DNA from: JALZKA01 sp963754045
Lineage (GTDB): Bacteria > Actinomycetota > Thermoleophilia > Solirubrobacterales > 70-9
Reading direction: 5' to 3'
Length of the DNA stretch: 64,000 nt
Assembly (NCBI GenBank): GCA_963754045.1
Contig: CAVWEN010000003.1
Coordinates: 62,001-126,000, forward strand
Shown here piece by piece: positions 25,768-33,620 of the stretch (its first letter is position 1; each line of letters opens with the position of its first letter). The position numbers were made by a program, and so were the translations under genes. Under the pieces are notes generated by a model. It did not search any database. It had not been told where the DNA came from and saw nothing but the letters and a program-made list of their open reading frames with translations.

Positions 25768-26589
25768 CTACTTGGCGCAGATTGCGATTGCGCCGACCTG
25801 GCCGGCCACGGCTGAGAAGTTCGGGCCTCCGGCAGCAAACTTGTTGCGCGAGCGCGGATGGGCGAGTCCGAAGAAGATATCCGGACCGAGGGCGTTGTCG
25901 AAATCAGGCCGGGGGGTCTGCGTCCAGCCTCCGCTTAGCAGCTCTTCGCCGGCGCGACACGTCGCCACGGTCGTATAGGTATCGGCGCTGTCGGGAGCGG
26001 GCTCGGTGTCGGTTCGCCGCACGAGCTGACCGGCGTCCTCGAGGCAATAGGCGATGACCTTCAGTCTGAGTGCGTTAGCGGGGAACACGTCCGCGACCCC
26101 AAGTACCTGCCAGCCACGCTTTCCGGCCGGCTTGCTGCGGTAGATCGGCGAGTTGCCAATCGTCTTCGAGAACTGAAAGCCCCCCGATACGGCGCGGGAG
26201 CCGCGCGCGCACTTCGCCGTCGCCTGCTTGCCTCGGTTGTCTGTGGAGTCGACCCGGACGACTGCCGCTGCGCGCGTCAGCTTGAGCTGCTTGCTGCAGA
26301 GCGCGTAGGCGGTGAACTCCTCGCCTGGGGTCTTCACGAGCCAGCCGCGCTTACCAGCCGCTCGGCTGGTCGTCGGCGTGTCGGACTGGCGCGGATCGTC
26401 GAGCCGGTAGCCACCGGACACGACGCGTTCGCCCGCGCGGCAGTTCGCAGTGGCGACTTCGAGCGCGTTTTGGGGTTGGCTCTCGGCTGAGCGCTTGGCG
26501 AGGGCATGCGCGCTGGGCGCGGTCGAGATGAGCAAGGACAGCGATGCGATGGCCACGGCCATTCCCCGGCGATTCATGCGCGGCAACAT
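25768..26589 (-). CDS. Secreted protein with three CxxG...SGG repeats
   Basis: 273 residues, family not recognised. Residues 1-30 are a signal peptide (cleavage near AHA-LA). The mature part holds three copies of a short motif: NCRAGERVVSGGY, KCARGSRAVSGGF and TCRAGEELLSGGW, spaced about 70-85 residues apart. Each is followed by a region with KRGW (the first two) and further cysteines that could form disulfides. The pattern suggests three tandem beta-rich domains exposed outside the cell. Similar repeats occur in uncharacterised secreted proteins of this bacterial lineage. It is convergent with the TetR gene and 8 bases from its stop. Confidence 0.75.
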   Translation of the reverse strand: MLPRMNRRGMAVAIASLSLLISTAPSAHALAKRSAESQPQNALEVATANCRAGERVVSGGYRLDDPRQSDTPTTSRAAGKRGWLVKTPGEEFTAYALCSKQLKLTRAAAVVRVDSTDNRGKQATAKCARGSRAVSGGFQFSKTIGNSPIYRSKPAGKRGWQVLGVADVFPANALRLKVIAYCLEDAGQLVRRTDTEPAPDSADTYTTVATCRAGEELLSGGWTQTPRPDFDNALGPDIFFGLAHPRSRNKFAAGGPNFSAVAGQVGAIAICAK

Positions 26590-26713
26590 AGCTGCTGCGC
26601 GCCCGACGCGCTGTGCGCTTCAGGGTGGTAGCCAGGGGGCGTTGTCCCGGGTTTCCCGACGGAGATGGCGGCAGCATAGGAATGGCCGCCGCTGTGCCGA
26701 ATAGGGCGAAGTG

Positions 26714-27793
26714 ATGTCGATCGTAAGAGAGCTCGACCTGGGCCCTCGAACGGTGTTGCGCACGGTTCTAGTCGTGCTGACCGTGGTAGTCACCGTCTAC
26801 GTGCTCTACCTCCTTCGCCGGCCGCTGAGCTGGCTCGTGATCGCCGCGTTCCTGGCGATCGCCGTCTCGGGCCCGGTTTCACTGTTCGCGAGGCGAATGC
26901 CGCGGGGGCTGGCGATCGCGTCGGTCTACGCGATGCTGATCGCGGTGCCGCTGATCCTCGCTGCACTGCTCGTACCGCCGCTGGTCAGCCAGGGCGAGGA
27001 GCTCGTCAACGACATCCCTGGCTACGTGGACGACGTCGAGGAGTTCGTAAACGACAACAAGACGCTCTCGAACCTGAACGAGGACTACAACATCACCGGC
27101 AAGCTCCAGGAGGAGGCCGCGAAGCTGCCGGGGCAGATCGGAAATGCCACCGAGACGCTCAGCGACATCGGTGTGGGAATCGTCAACTCCATCTTCGCTC
27201 TGGTCACGATCCTGATCCTCTCCATCTTCATGGTCTCAGGCGGGGCGCGTTGGGTCGAGCAGTTCCTCGCCGCCCAGGAGCCGCGCAACGCGGTCCGCAT
27301 GCGACGTGCGTTCGAGGCGATCGCCCGCGCGATCGGCAATTACGTCGGCGGTGCGCTGGTGCAGGCGACGATCGCCGGCGTGCTCGCTTTCATCGTGCTC
27401 TCGATTCTCGGCGCGCCGTTCGCGGGTCCGCTGGCGCTGATCGTCGCCCTGTTCGACCTGATCCCCGTCGTCGGCGCGACCATTGCCGCATTCTTCGTTG
27501 CGATCGTGATGCTGTTCGTCGAGTTCCCGGTGGGACTGATCGTCTGGGTGATCTACGCGATCGTCTACCAGCAGATCGAGAACTACGTGATCCAGCCGCA
27601 GATCCAGCGCCGGGCCGTCGCCGTCGAGCCGATCGTGATCCTGATCGCCGTGCTCTTCGGCTCGTCCCTGTTCGGTGTGGTCGGGGCGCTGATGGCGATC
27701 CCGGCCGCCGCCTCGATCCAGATCGCGATCCGGGAGTGGGCTGACTATCGCCGCGAGGCCACGGCCGCCCAGCAGGCGCCCAGTCCCGCGTGA
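26714..27793 (+). CDS. AI-2E family transporter (PerM/TqsA-like permease)
   Basis: A 359-residue membrane protein with about eight helices. The first three lie at about 15-95, then a soluble region of about 60 residues (ELVNDIPGYVDDVEEFVND) and the conserved C-terminal helices with LIPVVGATIAAFFVAI and YQQIENYVIQPQIQRRAV, the hallmark of the family. Some members export autoinducer-2 and others exchange Na+ and H+; most are uncharacterised. GTG 26711 immediately upstream is an equally possible start. It is not in an obvious operon. Confidence 0.9.
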   Translation: MSIVRELDLGPRTVLRTVLVVLTVVVTVYVLYLLRRPLSWLVIAAFLAIAVSGPVSLFARRMPRGLAIASVYAMLIAVPLILAALLVPPLVSQGEELVNDIPGYVDDVEEFVNDNKTLSNLNEDYNITGKLQEEAAKLPGQIGNATETLSDIGVGIVNSIFALVTILILSIFMVSGGARWVEQFLAAQEPRNAVRMRRAFEAIARAIGNYVGGALVQATIAGVLAFIVLSILGAPFAGPLALIVALFDLIPVVGATIAAFFVAIVMLFVEFPVGLIVWVIYAIVYQQIENYVIQPQIQRRAVAVEPIVILIAVLFGSSLFGVVGALMAIPAAASIQIAIREWADYRREATAAQQAPSPA

Positions 27794-27806
27794 GTTCGCA
27801 TCCTGA

Positions 27807-28247
27807 CTAGACGACCTTGCCGCTCAGCTCGCGCGCGAGCCCCTTGGCGGCGTTAGCGCCGAGCCGGTTGAAGAGCAGTGCGAGCAGGGGGGAGGCGAGC
27901 TTCATGGCCCCTTTGGGCTGCAGGTCGGCGTCGTAAGTCAGCTCTGAGCCCTCGGGCGTCGCGCGCACGGTCACGGTGTCCTGTGAGATCACGCTGCTCG
28001 TCTCGGCGCGCAGCACGAGCCGCGCGGGCGCTTCGTGGACCACGGTCTTGTAGTGGTAATCCGTCTCGCGCCCGAGCAACCGCACGGTGATCAAGAATTC
28101 GGCCTCGGGCCCCGGCGGTTTGGCGCCGATCAGATCGGTCTTCGGGACCGTCGGATCCCACTCTTTCGCAGAGCGGAAATCAGCCATGTAGGCGAAAGCT
28201 TCATCGGCGGGTTTCGGTGTGGCAATCGTGGCGGAATACGTGGGCAT
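27807..28247 (-). CDS. SRPBCC (START-like) family protein
   Basis: A 146-residue helix-grip protein. It has a START/polyketide-cyclase N-terminus (YSATIATPKPADEAFAYMAD), the middle strand segment PEAEFLITVRLLGRETDYHYK, and a long C-terminal helix (LASPLLALLFNRLGANAAKGLARELSG). Such proteins bind a hydrophobic ligand in a closed cavity. Its start lies one base after the stop of the SDR gene, so the two are translated together. The pairing of a DHRS12-like SDR with an SRPBCC protein recurs in actinobacteria and suggests a shared lipid or isoprenoid substrate. This is an inference from context. Confidence 0.85.
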   Translation of the reverse strand: MPTYSATIATPKPADEAFAYMADFRSAKEWDPTVPKTDLIGAKPPGPEAEFLITVRLLGRETDYHYKTVVHEAPARLVLRAETSSVISQDTVTVRATPEGSELTYDADLQPKGAMKLASPLLALLFNRLGANAAKGLARELSGKVV

Positions 28248-28248
28248 C

Positions 28249-29217
28249 TCACTCCTCTTGTTGGCTCAGCCGAACGCAGGTCTCCCAAAGGGCGCGACGC
28301 GCCGCCTCGTCCTCGCGGGTCCACGGGACGCGGTGGGTGGGACGGGGCCGACGGTCGTGCCAGAAGCGCCCCGGCTCACGCTCGGGCTCCGCGCCCCAGC
28401 AGAGCCACGTGAGCGTGTCGGCGCCCTGGCGCGCGTCGCGCAGCAGCGGCCCCATCAAGCGGCGAAAGCCGGGCAATGAGTCCCGGACCCCAGGGGTGTC
28501 GGCCCAGCCCGGGTGCGCCGAGTGAAAGCTGACTCCGTTGCCGGCGTAGCGCTCCTGCCACATCTCGGTCAGGATCACCTCGCAACGTTTGGTGTGCGAG
28601 TAGAAACGGCTGGGGTTGTAGTCACGCGCGGCGAGCTGCAAATCCGAGCCGTCGAGCTTTGTCCCGTACATCCCGCCCGACGAAACGTTGATCACCCGCG
28701 ATGGCGCGTTGCGTCCGAGCACGGGCAGCAAACGCATAGTCAGGGCGAATGGACCGAGCACGTTCGTGGCGAACGCCAGCTCGACGCCCGCGGAGTTGGT
28801 CTCGCGCTCCGGCGGCATTACACCCGCGTTGTTGACGAGGGCGTGCGCGCTTGCGCCCGCTGTCTCGAATCGGGTGGCGAACTCGGCAACGGAGGCCAGC
28901 TCGGACACGTCGCAACGCCAGAGCTCGAGGCGGCCGCTGCCGGTGTGCTCGGAGATACGGGCGCGAACGTCCTCGCCCTTCGAGAGATCGCGCACGACCA
29001 TATGGACCGTGGCGCCGGCCTCGGCCAGCTGTTCGCAACAGGCCGCCCCGAGCCCGGCGCTGGCGCCGGTTACGACGATCGCGCGCCCCGTGAGGTCGGG
29101 GAGGTCCTCCCAGCGGCCCCGGCGCGCCTTGTAGCCAAGCGAGCTGTAGCCGGGGACGACTAGGGCATCAAGGGCCTTGTCCATAGTTGTGTACAGGGTT
29201 GACGTCAATCTATTCAT
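28249..29217 (-). CDS. SDR family oxidoreductase, DHRS12-like
   Basis: Up to 322 residues. An extra N-terminal segment of about 40 residues precedes the Rossmann motif TGASAGLGAACC; NNAGVMPPER, the serine of VINVSSGGMYG, and YSHTK (Tyr/Lys) follow. The overall pattern resembles vertebrate DHRS12 and its actinobacterial homologues. ATG 29184, 11 codons later (MDKALDALVVPGYSS), is the more family-like start. It is coupled to the SRPBCC gene and divergent from a CarH-type regulator, so it may be light- or B12-controlled. The product could be a modified lipid or carotenoid-like compound; this is not shown by sequence. Confidence 0.88.
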   Translation of the reverse strand: MNRLTSTLYTTMDKALDALVVPGYSSLGYKARRGRWEDLPDLTGRAIVVTGASAGLGAACCEQLAEAGATVHMVVRDLSKGEDVRARISEHTGSGRLELWRCDVSELASVAEFATRFETAGASAHALVNNAGVMPPERETNSAGVELAFATNVLGPFALTMRLLPVLGRNAPSRVINVSSGGMYGTKLDGSDLQLAARDYNPSRFYSHTKRCEVILTEMWQERYAGNGVSFHSAHPGWADTPGVRDSLPGFRRLMGPLLRDARQGADTLTWLCWGAEPEREPGRFWHDRRPRPTHRVPWTREDEAARRALWETCVRLSQQEE

Positions 29218-29227
29218 AAGCTAGCAT
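29190..29227 (+). promoter_or_regulatory. carH-type promoter and operator with leaderless start
   Basis: TTGACG (29199-29204), a 17-base spacer and TAGCAT (29222-29227) place the transcription start at or next to ATG 29234. The -35 box is part of the perfect palindrome TTGACGTCAA (29199-29208), and a TGTACA palindrome lies just upstream (29190-29195). Either would suit self-repression by a MerR-type dimer/tetramer. The palindrome also offers a -35 box to the opposite strand. Confidence 0.55.
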
Positions 29228-29233
29228 GCAGGA

Positions 29234-30244
29234 ATGGAAGCTTCGTCCAGGGTTTATCGGATCGGGGAGCTCAGCCGACGCGTCGGCGTCGCCCCGGAGA
29301 CGCTGCGTGCCTGGGAGCGGCGCTACGCGTTGCTTGACCCTGCCCGTACCCAGGGTGGGTACCGCTTATACGACTCCGCCGACGAAGCGCGCATCCGAAT
29401 GATGGCCCGACTACGTAGTGAGGGTATGGCGGCTGCAGAAGCGGCAAAACTTGTTCGCGAGGTCCCCCACCTCGCCGGACAGGCCGGGCAAGGTGCGGTA
29501 GAGGCGGGACTCGCCGTGCCGTCCCAAGCCGACGCGAGCGTTGCGGGACGCCTCGCGTCAACCCCGGCGGGCGCCGGCGATCGGTCGCCGGCGCCCGCCG
29601 GACGCCCGGCTCCCTGGGCCTCGGACGACGATCGCAACCAAAGCCTGGCGGAGGCGCTGGAGAGCTTCGACGACGTCAAGGCAAACCGGATCTTTGATGC
29701 TGCAGTTGGCGAGCTGGGCGTGTCGGCCCTGGTCGACGAGGTCGTCCTGCCCACCCTTCGGGGTTACGGCGAGCGCTGGGAGGCCGGCGAGACGACGATC
29801 GCCCAGGAGCATTTCGCCAGCAACTTCTTTCAAGGCCGGTTGCTCGGACTCGCGCGCGGCTGGGGCGGTGGGCGGGGCCCGATGGCGCTGCTGGCGTGCG
29901 CGCCCGGCGAACGCCACGACCTCGGCCTCCTTGCCTTCGGCCTGATTCTGCACGAGCGCGGCTGGCGAATCATCTACCTGGGTATCGACACGCCGCTACA
30001 CACCGTCGACGAGGCCGCGCGTCAGGTCTCAGCCGACGCCGTGGTTGTCGCAGCGATCGAGGGTCGACGCCTGCGTGCCGTTGCCGACGAGCTGCGCGAT
30101 CTCGGCCGCGCCCAGCCCGTCTATATCGCCGGCGCGGGCGCCAGCTCGCAATTTGCCAATCGGATCGGGGTTCGCCTGCTGGAGACCGACCCCACGGGTG
30201 CCGCCGGCCTGCTCGACGGCGAGTTCGCCGCCGCCGCGGCCTGA
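29234..30244 (+). CDS. MerR-type regulator with B12-binding domain, CarH-like photoreceptor
   Basis: 336 residues. An N-terminal MerR winged helix (about 7-75: YRIGELSRRVGVAPETLRAW) and an interdomain linker (about 85-135) precede a helical cobalamin-cap domain and a B12-binding Rossmann domain. The CarH signatures are complete: Trp182-X9-Glu192-His193 (cap over the upper axial ligand) and E-x-H-x-x-G with His228 as lower ligand. Such proteins bind adenosylcobalamin as tetramers in the dark and fall off DNA in light. Targets usually include carotenoid or photoprotection genes. Here the divergent SDR/SRPBCC pair is the nearest candidate. The linker is encoded by an unusual 38-base perfect hairpin. 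Confidence 0.9.
   Translation: MEASSRVYRIGELSRRVGVAPETLRAWERRYALLDPARTQGGYRLYDSADEARIRMMARLRSEGMAAAEAAKLVREVPHLAGQAGQGAVEAGLAVPSQADASVAGRLASTPAGAGDRSPAPAGRPAPWASDDDRNQSLAEALESFDDVKANRIFDAAVGELGVSALVDEVVLPTLRGYGERWEAGETTIAQEHFASNFFQGRLLGLARGWGGGRGPMALLACAPGERHDLGLLAFGLILHERGWRIIYLGIDTPLHTVDEAARQVSADAVVVAAIEGRRLRAVADELRDLGRAQPVYIAGAGASSQFANRIGVRLLETDPTGAAGLLDGEFAAAAA
29564..29601. repeat. 17-bp perfect hairpin inside the carH-type gene
   Basis: Arms 29564-29580 and 29585-29601 are perfectly complementary over 17 bases with loop TCGG. It encodes part of the disordered linker (about residues 111-124, Ala/Gly/Pro/Arg-rich). A stem this long and GC-rich is hard to explain by codon use. It looks like a palindromic element tolerated in a linker, or an RNA structure acting in cis. 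Confidence 0.75.
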
Positions 30245-30254
30245 GCGGCAGTCC

Positions 30255-31145
30255 CTAGGTCCAGCGATCCCAACGCCGCAGCGCGTTGGTAACCGAGCGC
30301 ATCGCGCGCCCGCCGGACTGCCAGCCGGGTCGCGACCAGCGCTCGAAGTGCAGGTGACAGCCGGACGCGTTGCCGGAAGCGCCCACCTTGCCGATCAGCT
30401 GACCGGTGCGGACGCGCTGGCCGCGGCGCAGCCTCGTCGGCCTCTGGAGGTGCATATAGACGTAATCGGTCGAGGTGCCGATGCCGTCGATCACCACATA
30501 GTGGCCCGCGCCGCCGCGCTGGCTCGCCTTGAACTGGACGCGCCCGGCGCGGGCGGCGACCATTCGCGTGCCGCAACGCGCGAAGACGTCTTGGCCGCGG
30601 TGGTTTCGCCCGGCGCCGAAGCCGTCACCGTAGGTGTGCCGGCCGCGAACGGGGAACACGTGGTGGCTCAGCGCGACACTGCGGTCGCCGCTGCGGCGCT
30701 TGCGAGCAGCGACCGATCCGCCGCGGGCCTCCCTGACGCGAAAGAAGTACGAGCCGTTGGGCAGCTGTCCGCCGCCCTTGGAGGTTCCGTTCCAGCGCAC
30801 GCTCGCGGTCTGCCCGGAGCGCACTCCCTCCAGGCGCCAGCTGCGTGCGACCTCGTAGTTGCCCTTGCGAACGGCCTGGACGCGAACCGTCTGTTTTCCC
30901 TTGCCGCCGAGCTCGAAGCGGTAGCGGATCGGCCTGGCGCCGACGTAGAAGGCACGCTCGGGACTGGCACGCTCGCTGACGACGCGTAGCTGAGCGGCGT
31001 CGGCGGGCGAGGCGGCGACCAGGCCGAGCAGGGTCGCGATCACCGCGCTCGCGGCGAAGATGGATGCAGCCACGCCAAGGAGCGCTTGGGGCAGGGACAG
31101 GGTGGGTGTTTCTGGCGGTTGCATGAGGGTTTTGTAAGCAAACAC
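30255..31145 (-). CDS. M23 family peptidoglycan endopeptidase
   Basis: Up to 296 residues. A signal-anchor or signal peptide lies at about 20-50 (ending SPADAAQ), then a FlgD-like Ig fold (SVRWNGTSKGGGQLPNGSYFF) and a C-terminal LytM/M23 zinc domain. HRGQDV supplies H-x(3)-D and CHLHFE supplies H-x-H. The enzyme cuts peptide crosslinks of the cell wall outside the membrane. GTG 31145 is the longest start; ATG 31124 (MQPPETPT) is also possible. It is convergent with the CarH-type gene, ten bases from its stop. Confidence 0.88.
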   Translation of the reverse strand: MFAYKTLMQPPETPTLSLPQALLGVAASIFAASAVIATLLGLVAASPADAAQLRVVSERASPERAFYVGARPIRYRFELGGKGKQTVRVQAVRKGNYEVARSWRLEGVRSGQTASVRWNGTSKGGGQLPNGSYFFRVREARGGSVAARKRRSGDRSVALSHHVFPVRGRHTYGDGFGAGRNHRGQDVFARCGTRMVAARAGRVQFKASQRGGAGHYVVIDGIGTSTDYVYMHLQRPTRLRRGQRVRTGQLIGKVGASGNASGCHLHFERWSRPGWQSGGRAMRSVTNALRRWDRWT

Positions 31146-31260
31146 TCATCAACTGCAAAAGTTACGCACCGAGGCAGACAAACGTCCAATCCCGAGACTT
31201 CCGCTGGTCCTGGACTTTCCGAGCGCCGATGGGCTTGCTGATACGCACCTCCGATGCCGG

Positions 31261-31296
31261 GACGGGGCGCCCTCTCTTCGTAGAAGGCGCCCCGTC
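31261..31296. terminator. Intrinsic terminator-like hairpin
   Basis: GACGGGGCGCC (31261-31271) and GGCGCCCCGTC (31286-31296) form a perfect 11-base stem with a 14-base loop. It sits just downstream of the minus-strand gene ending at 31320. No T-tract follows on either strand. The remaining gap back to 31146 shows no convincing gene. Confidence 0.5.
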
Positions 31297-31319
31297 TCAC
31301 GCCTGGGGTCAGACCCTGC

Positions 31320-31742
31320 TCAGGTCGATTTCGCGGCTTGGCGGCGCAGGCCCAGCCCACCGAAGACGATCGCTGCCGCGCCGCCGGCCGCGACGTATGC
31401 GCCGTAGCGGATTCGCACCCCGCCGATCGTCGCCGTGTCTGCCAGTACGTCGGGCGGGTCGGCGATCAGAAACCCGATGAGAACAACGGACCACGCGCCC
31501 GCCACGACCATCAAGGTTCCGATCGAAAGCGGCCTCGGGAAGTCGGCATCGCGCCAGCGGGTCGCCAGGCCGACCGCCAAGGCGGCCGTGACCAGCAGCG
31601 CGAGGTGGGCGAAGGTGAACGCGTCGAGTCCGGTCGCCGAGAGCGGGCTGCCGAGCTTGAACCCATACCAGGGAAAGAGCATGCTGAGCCCAATCGCCGC
31701 GGCTCCCAGGGCCGCGACGCGCTCAGGCCCGCGCTTGGGCAC
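31320..31742 (-). CDS. Small four-helix membrane protein, uncharacterised
   Basis: 140 residues, not recognised. Four hydrophobic segments at about 8-28, 44-62, 75-96 and 110-130 indicate a polytopic membrane protein. Tryptophan and tyrosine lie at the ends (FPWYGFKLGSPL after helix 1). The C-terminus is basic (LRRQAAKST), so it is probably cytoplasmic. GTG 31742 overlaps the end of the EVE gene by 20 bases, placing it third in a minus-strand operon with the degenerate hydrolase and EVE genes. No functional residue is evident. Confidence 0.65.
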   Translation of the reverse strand: MPKRGPERVAALGAAAIGLSMLFPWYGFKLGSPLSATGLDAFTFAHLALLVTAALAVGLATRWRDADFPRPLSIGTLMVVAGAWSVVLIGFLIADPPDVLADTATIGGVRIRYGAYVAAGGAAAIVFGGLGLRRQAAKST

Positions 31743-32199
31743 GCGCGGCGGTCTCGATCCGCTTGCGCAGCATCTGGGCGTCGGCGGTGCTGATAATCCG
31801 AAGTTGGCCCTGGAACGCGAGGTGCCAGTGCTCGGCCGGCCATTTGGAGATGTGCTCGAGCTCGCCCACGAACTGGGCGGCGTCGACGTACTCGTCGGGT
31901 GCCAGCACCACGTCGGGCTCGGCTTCCACGCGCCACGGATAGGCCTCGGGCTTGCGCTTCTTTCCTTGAGGCCAAACCGGCTGGCGGTCTTCGAACATCT
32001 CGGAGGTAACGCGGGCGATGCCGCCGAAGGCCTGGGCGCCGCTCAGATAGAAGATCACCTCGTCGCCGGGCTCAAACTCGGACGCCTGGTTTCTGCGGCC
32101 CTCCTTGAAGCCGATCACGTCGAAGCCGCGGGCCGCGCTGATCTCGAAGTTCTCGGGCGAGCCGGTGAGGATCCAGGTCTTTCCGTCGGTCTCGCTCAC
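31723..32199 (-). CDS. EVE/PUA-like domain protein
   Basis: A 158-residue single EVE domain. It begins TWILTGSPENFEI, continues with RNQASEFEPGDEVIFYLSG and AFGGIARVTSEMFED, and ends with the HWHLAFQGQLRIIS region. The family resembles YTH and PUA folds and binds modified nucleobases in DNA or RNA in an aromatic cage. GTG 32199 was chosen because it overlaps the stop of the upstream hydrolase gene (GTGA) and gives the normal domain length. It is not next to a restriction system here, so a housekeeping nucleic-acid role is as likely as defence. Confidence 0.85.
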   Translation of the reverse strand: MSETDGKTWILTGSPENFEISAARGFDVIGFKEGRRNQASEFEPGDEVIFYLSGAQAFGGIARVTSEMFEDRQPVWPQGKKRKPEAYPWRVEAEPDVVLAPDEYVDAAQFVGELEHISKWPAEHWHLAFQGQLRIISTADAQMLRKRIETAARAQARA

Positions 32200-33032
32200 G
32201 CTGGCGATTCTACGTCGCGACCGCCCGCTTCGACGCCCCCGTGGAGCCGGCGCACCACCGCCGCTGTCTGATCGGGGCGGCTCAAGATGCCGTCGTCGAC
32301 CTCGACCACCCGCGCGTCCGGGAAGTTCGCCACGACGGCGCGCTTCATCCCGTCCATCGACGGGAACCAACCGCCCGCCATGTTGTCCGAAAGAAGGATC
32401 AGCAGGCGATCACCGAGCGTCCGAGCGGGCTCGACCGCGCCCTCGTCGGAGGACCAAGCGTTCACCCGCGCCGCCGCGACGTTGTGGGGAACGTGCTCGA
32501 TCTGAAGACGCACGCGCTCCCGCAGTTCCTCGTCGGTCATCTGTGTGTTCGCCGCTTCGACGATCCCGCGTACGGCCCCTCGGTAGTCCGTCTCGAGCTG
32601 TTGCAGGAAGGCGCCGACGACGGTGTCGGAAGAGATCAGCGAGTCTTCGTCGGCAAGCGCGCTACGGGCGAATGGCGCGCCACCGACCGAGACGACGTGC
32701 GAGATGAGGTCCGGGCGGCGTGCAGCCACCCGGACAGCCCGGTTGGCGCCGTCAACCATGCAGACTGCGATCGCCGGACCGCCACCCGTGGCCTCCAGCA
32801 CCGACTCCATGTCGTCGGCGCCGGTCTCGACATCGAGTCCGTCGGCGGGCGCCGATTGGCCGGTGCCGCGATCGTCGTAGCGGAGCAGCCGGTGATCGGG
32901 CTTCAGCTCGGCGTCGAGTTCGCGCCAGACGCTCGGGTGATAGGACCAATAGGGGACGAACAGCACGTTTTGCCCACTACTACGCTCCTCCCAGTGGAGT
33001 TCGGTACCGTCGCTCGCGAGTGCCGTGGGCAC
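32196..33032 (-). CDS. Alpha/beta hydrolase-fold protein lacking the nucleophile motif
   Basis: 278 residues from GTG 33032. The fold is clear: LFVPYWSYHPSVWRELD, HRLLRYDDRGTGQSAP, and the late RLLILLSDNMAGGW strand. The nucleophile elbow, normally G-x-S-x-G, reads AVCMVDGANRAV, with no serine at the expected position. It is therefore probably a non-catalytic or altered member, or uses the nearby Cys or Asp. The C-terminus has VVEVDDGILSRPDQ where the catalytic histidine would lie. The stop overlaps the EVE gene start, so both are made together. Confidence 0.8.
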   Translation of the reverse strand: MPTALASDGTELHWEERSSGQNVLFVPYWSYHPSVWRELDAELKPDHRLLRYDDRGTGQSAPADGLDVETGADDMESVLEATGGGPAIAVCMVDGANRAVRVAARRPDLISHVVSVGGAPFARSALADEDSLISSDTVVGAFLQQLETDYRGAVRGIVEAANTQMTDEELRERVRLQIEHVPHNVAAARVNAWSSDEGAVEPARTLGDRLLILLSDNMAGGWFPSMDGMKRAVVANFPDARVVEVDDGILSRPDQTAAVVRRLHGGVEAGGRDVESPA

Positions 33033-33089
33033 AGGTCGTGAGTCTACGAGCCGAGTTTGCCCGCGCCGCGCGCGGGGTATCAGCCGACT

Positions 33090-33602
33090 ATGACTGGAGC
33101 AGCATTGGCAAACATGGACATCCTCGCCGAGGAGAACACCGAAAAGCGCGAGGAGATCGTCGAACTGCTGCGCAGGGCGTACTGGATGGAGATTGAGACG
33201 GTGATGAGTTACATCGCCAACTCGGTCAATCCCGACGGCGTCCGCGCGCAAGAGATCAAGGACTCCCTGCTGACCGACGTCGATGAGGAGCTAGGCCACG
33301 CCAAGATCTTCGCCGAGCGGATCAAGGAGCTCTACGGCGTCGTGCCCGGCTCCGAGGACTTCACCTCGGTCCAGAGCTTCCTGCAGCCGCCCGACGAGCA
33401 GGTCGACATCGTCCACGTGATCCGGGGCGTGATCCAGGCCGAGGCCGGCGCGATCGAGCACTACTCGAAGATCATCGAGGTCACCGACGGCGTCGACCCG
33501 GTCACCCAGGACATGGTGATCGCGATCCTCCGCGACGAGCAGGGCCACATGCGCCTGTTCGAGGGCTTTCTGCGCGAGTACGAGCGCGAGGGACTCGCCT
33601 AA
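33090..33602 (+). CDS. Ferritin-like diiron protein
   Basis: 170 residues from ATG 33090 (ATG 33114 is also possible). It is a four-helix bundle with a full set of diiron ligands: Glu in MEIETVMSY, E-x-x-H in DEELGHAKIF, Glu in IQAEAGAIEHY, and a second E-x-x-H in RDEQGHMRLF. This pattern matches bacterioferritin/rubrerythrin-like proteins that oxidise Fe(II) or detoxify peroxide. It is divergent from the hydrolase-EVE operon and convergent with the cyclase gene. The upstream frame start TTG 33057 lacks homology-like sequence. Storage-cage formation is not predictable. Confidence 0.85.
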   Translation: MTGAALANMDILAEENTEKREEIVELLRRAYWMEIETVMSYIANSVNPDGVRAQEIKDSLLTDVDEELGHAKIFAERIKELYGVVPGSEDFTSVQSFLQPPDEQVDIVHVIRGVIQAEAGAIEHYSKIIEVTDGVDPVTQDMVIAILRDEQGHMRLFEGFLREYEREGLA

Positions 33603-33620
33603 GCGGCCTGGGCGGAGGGC

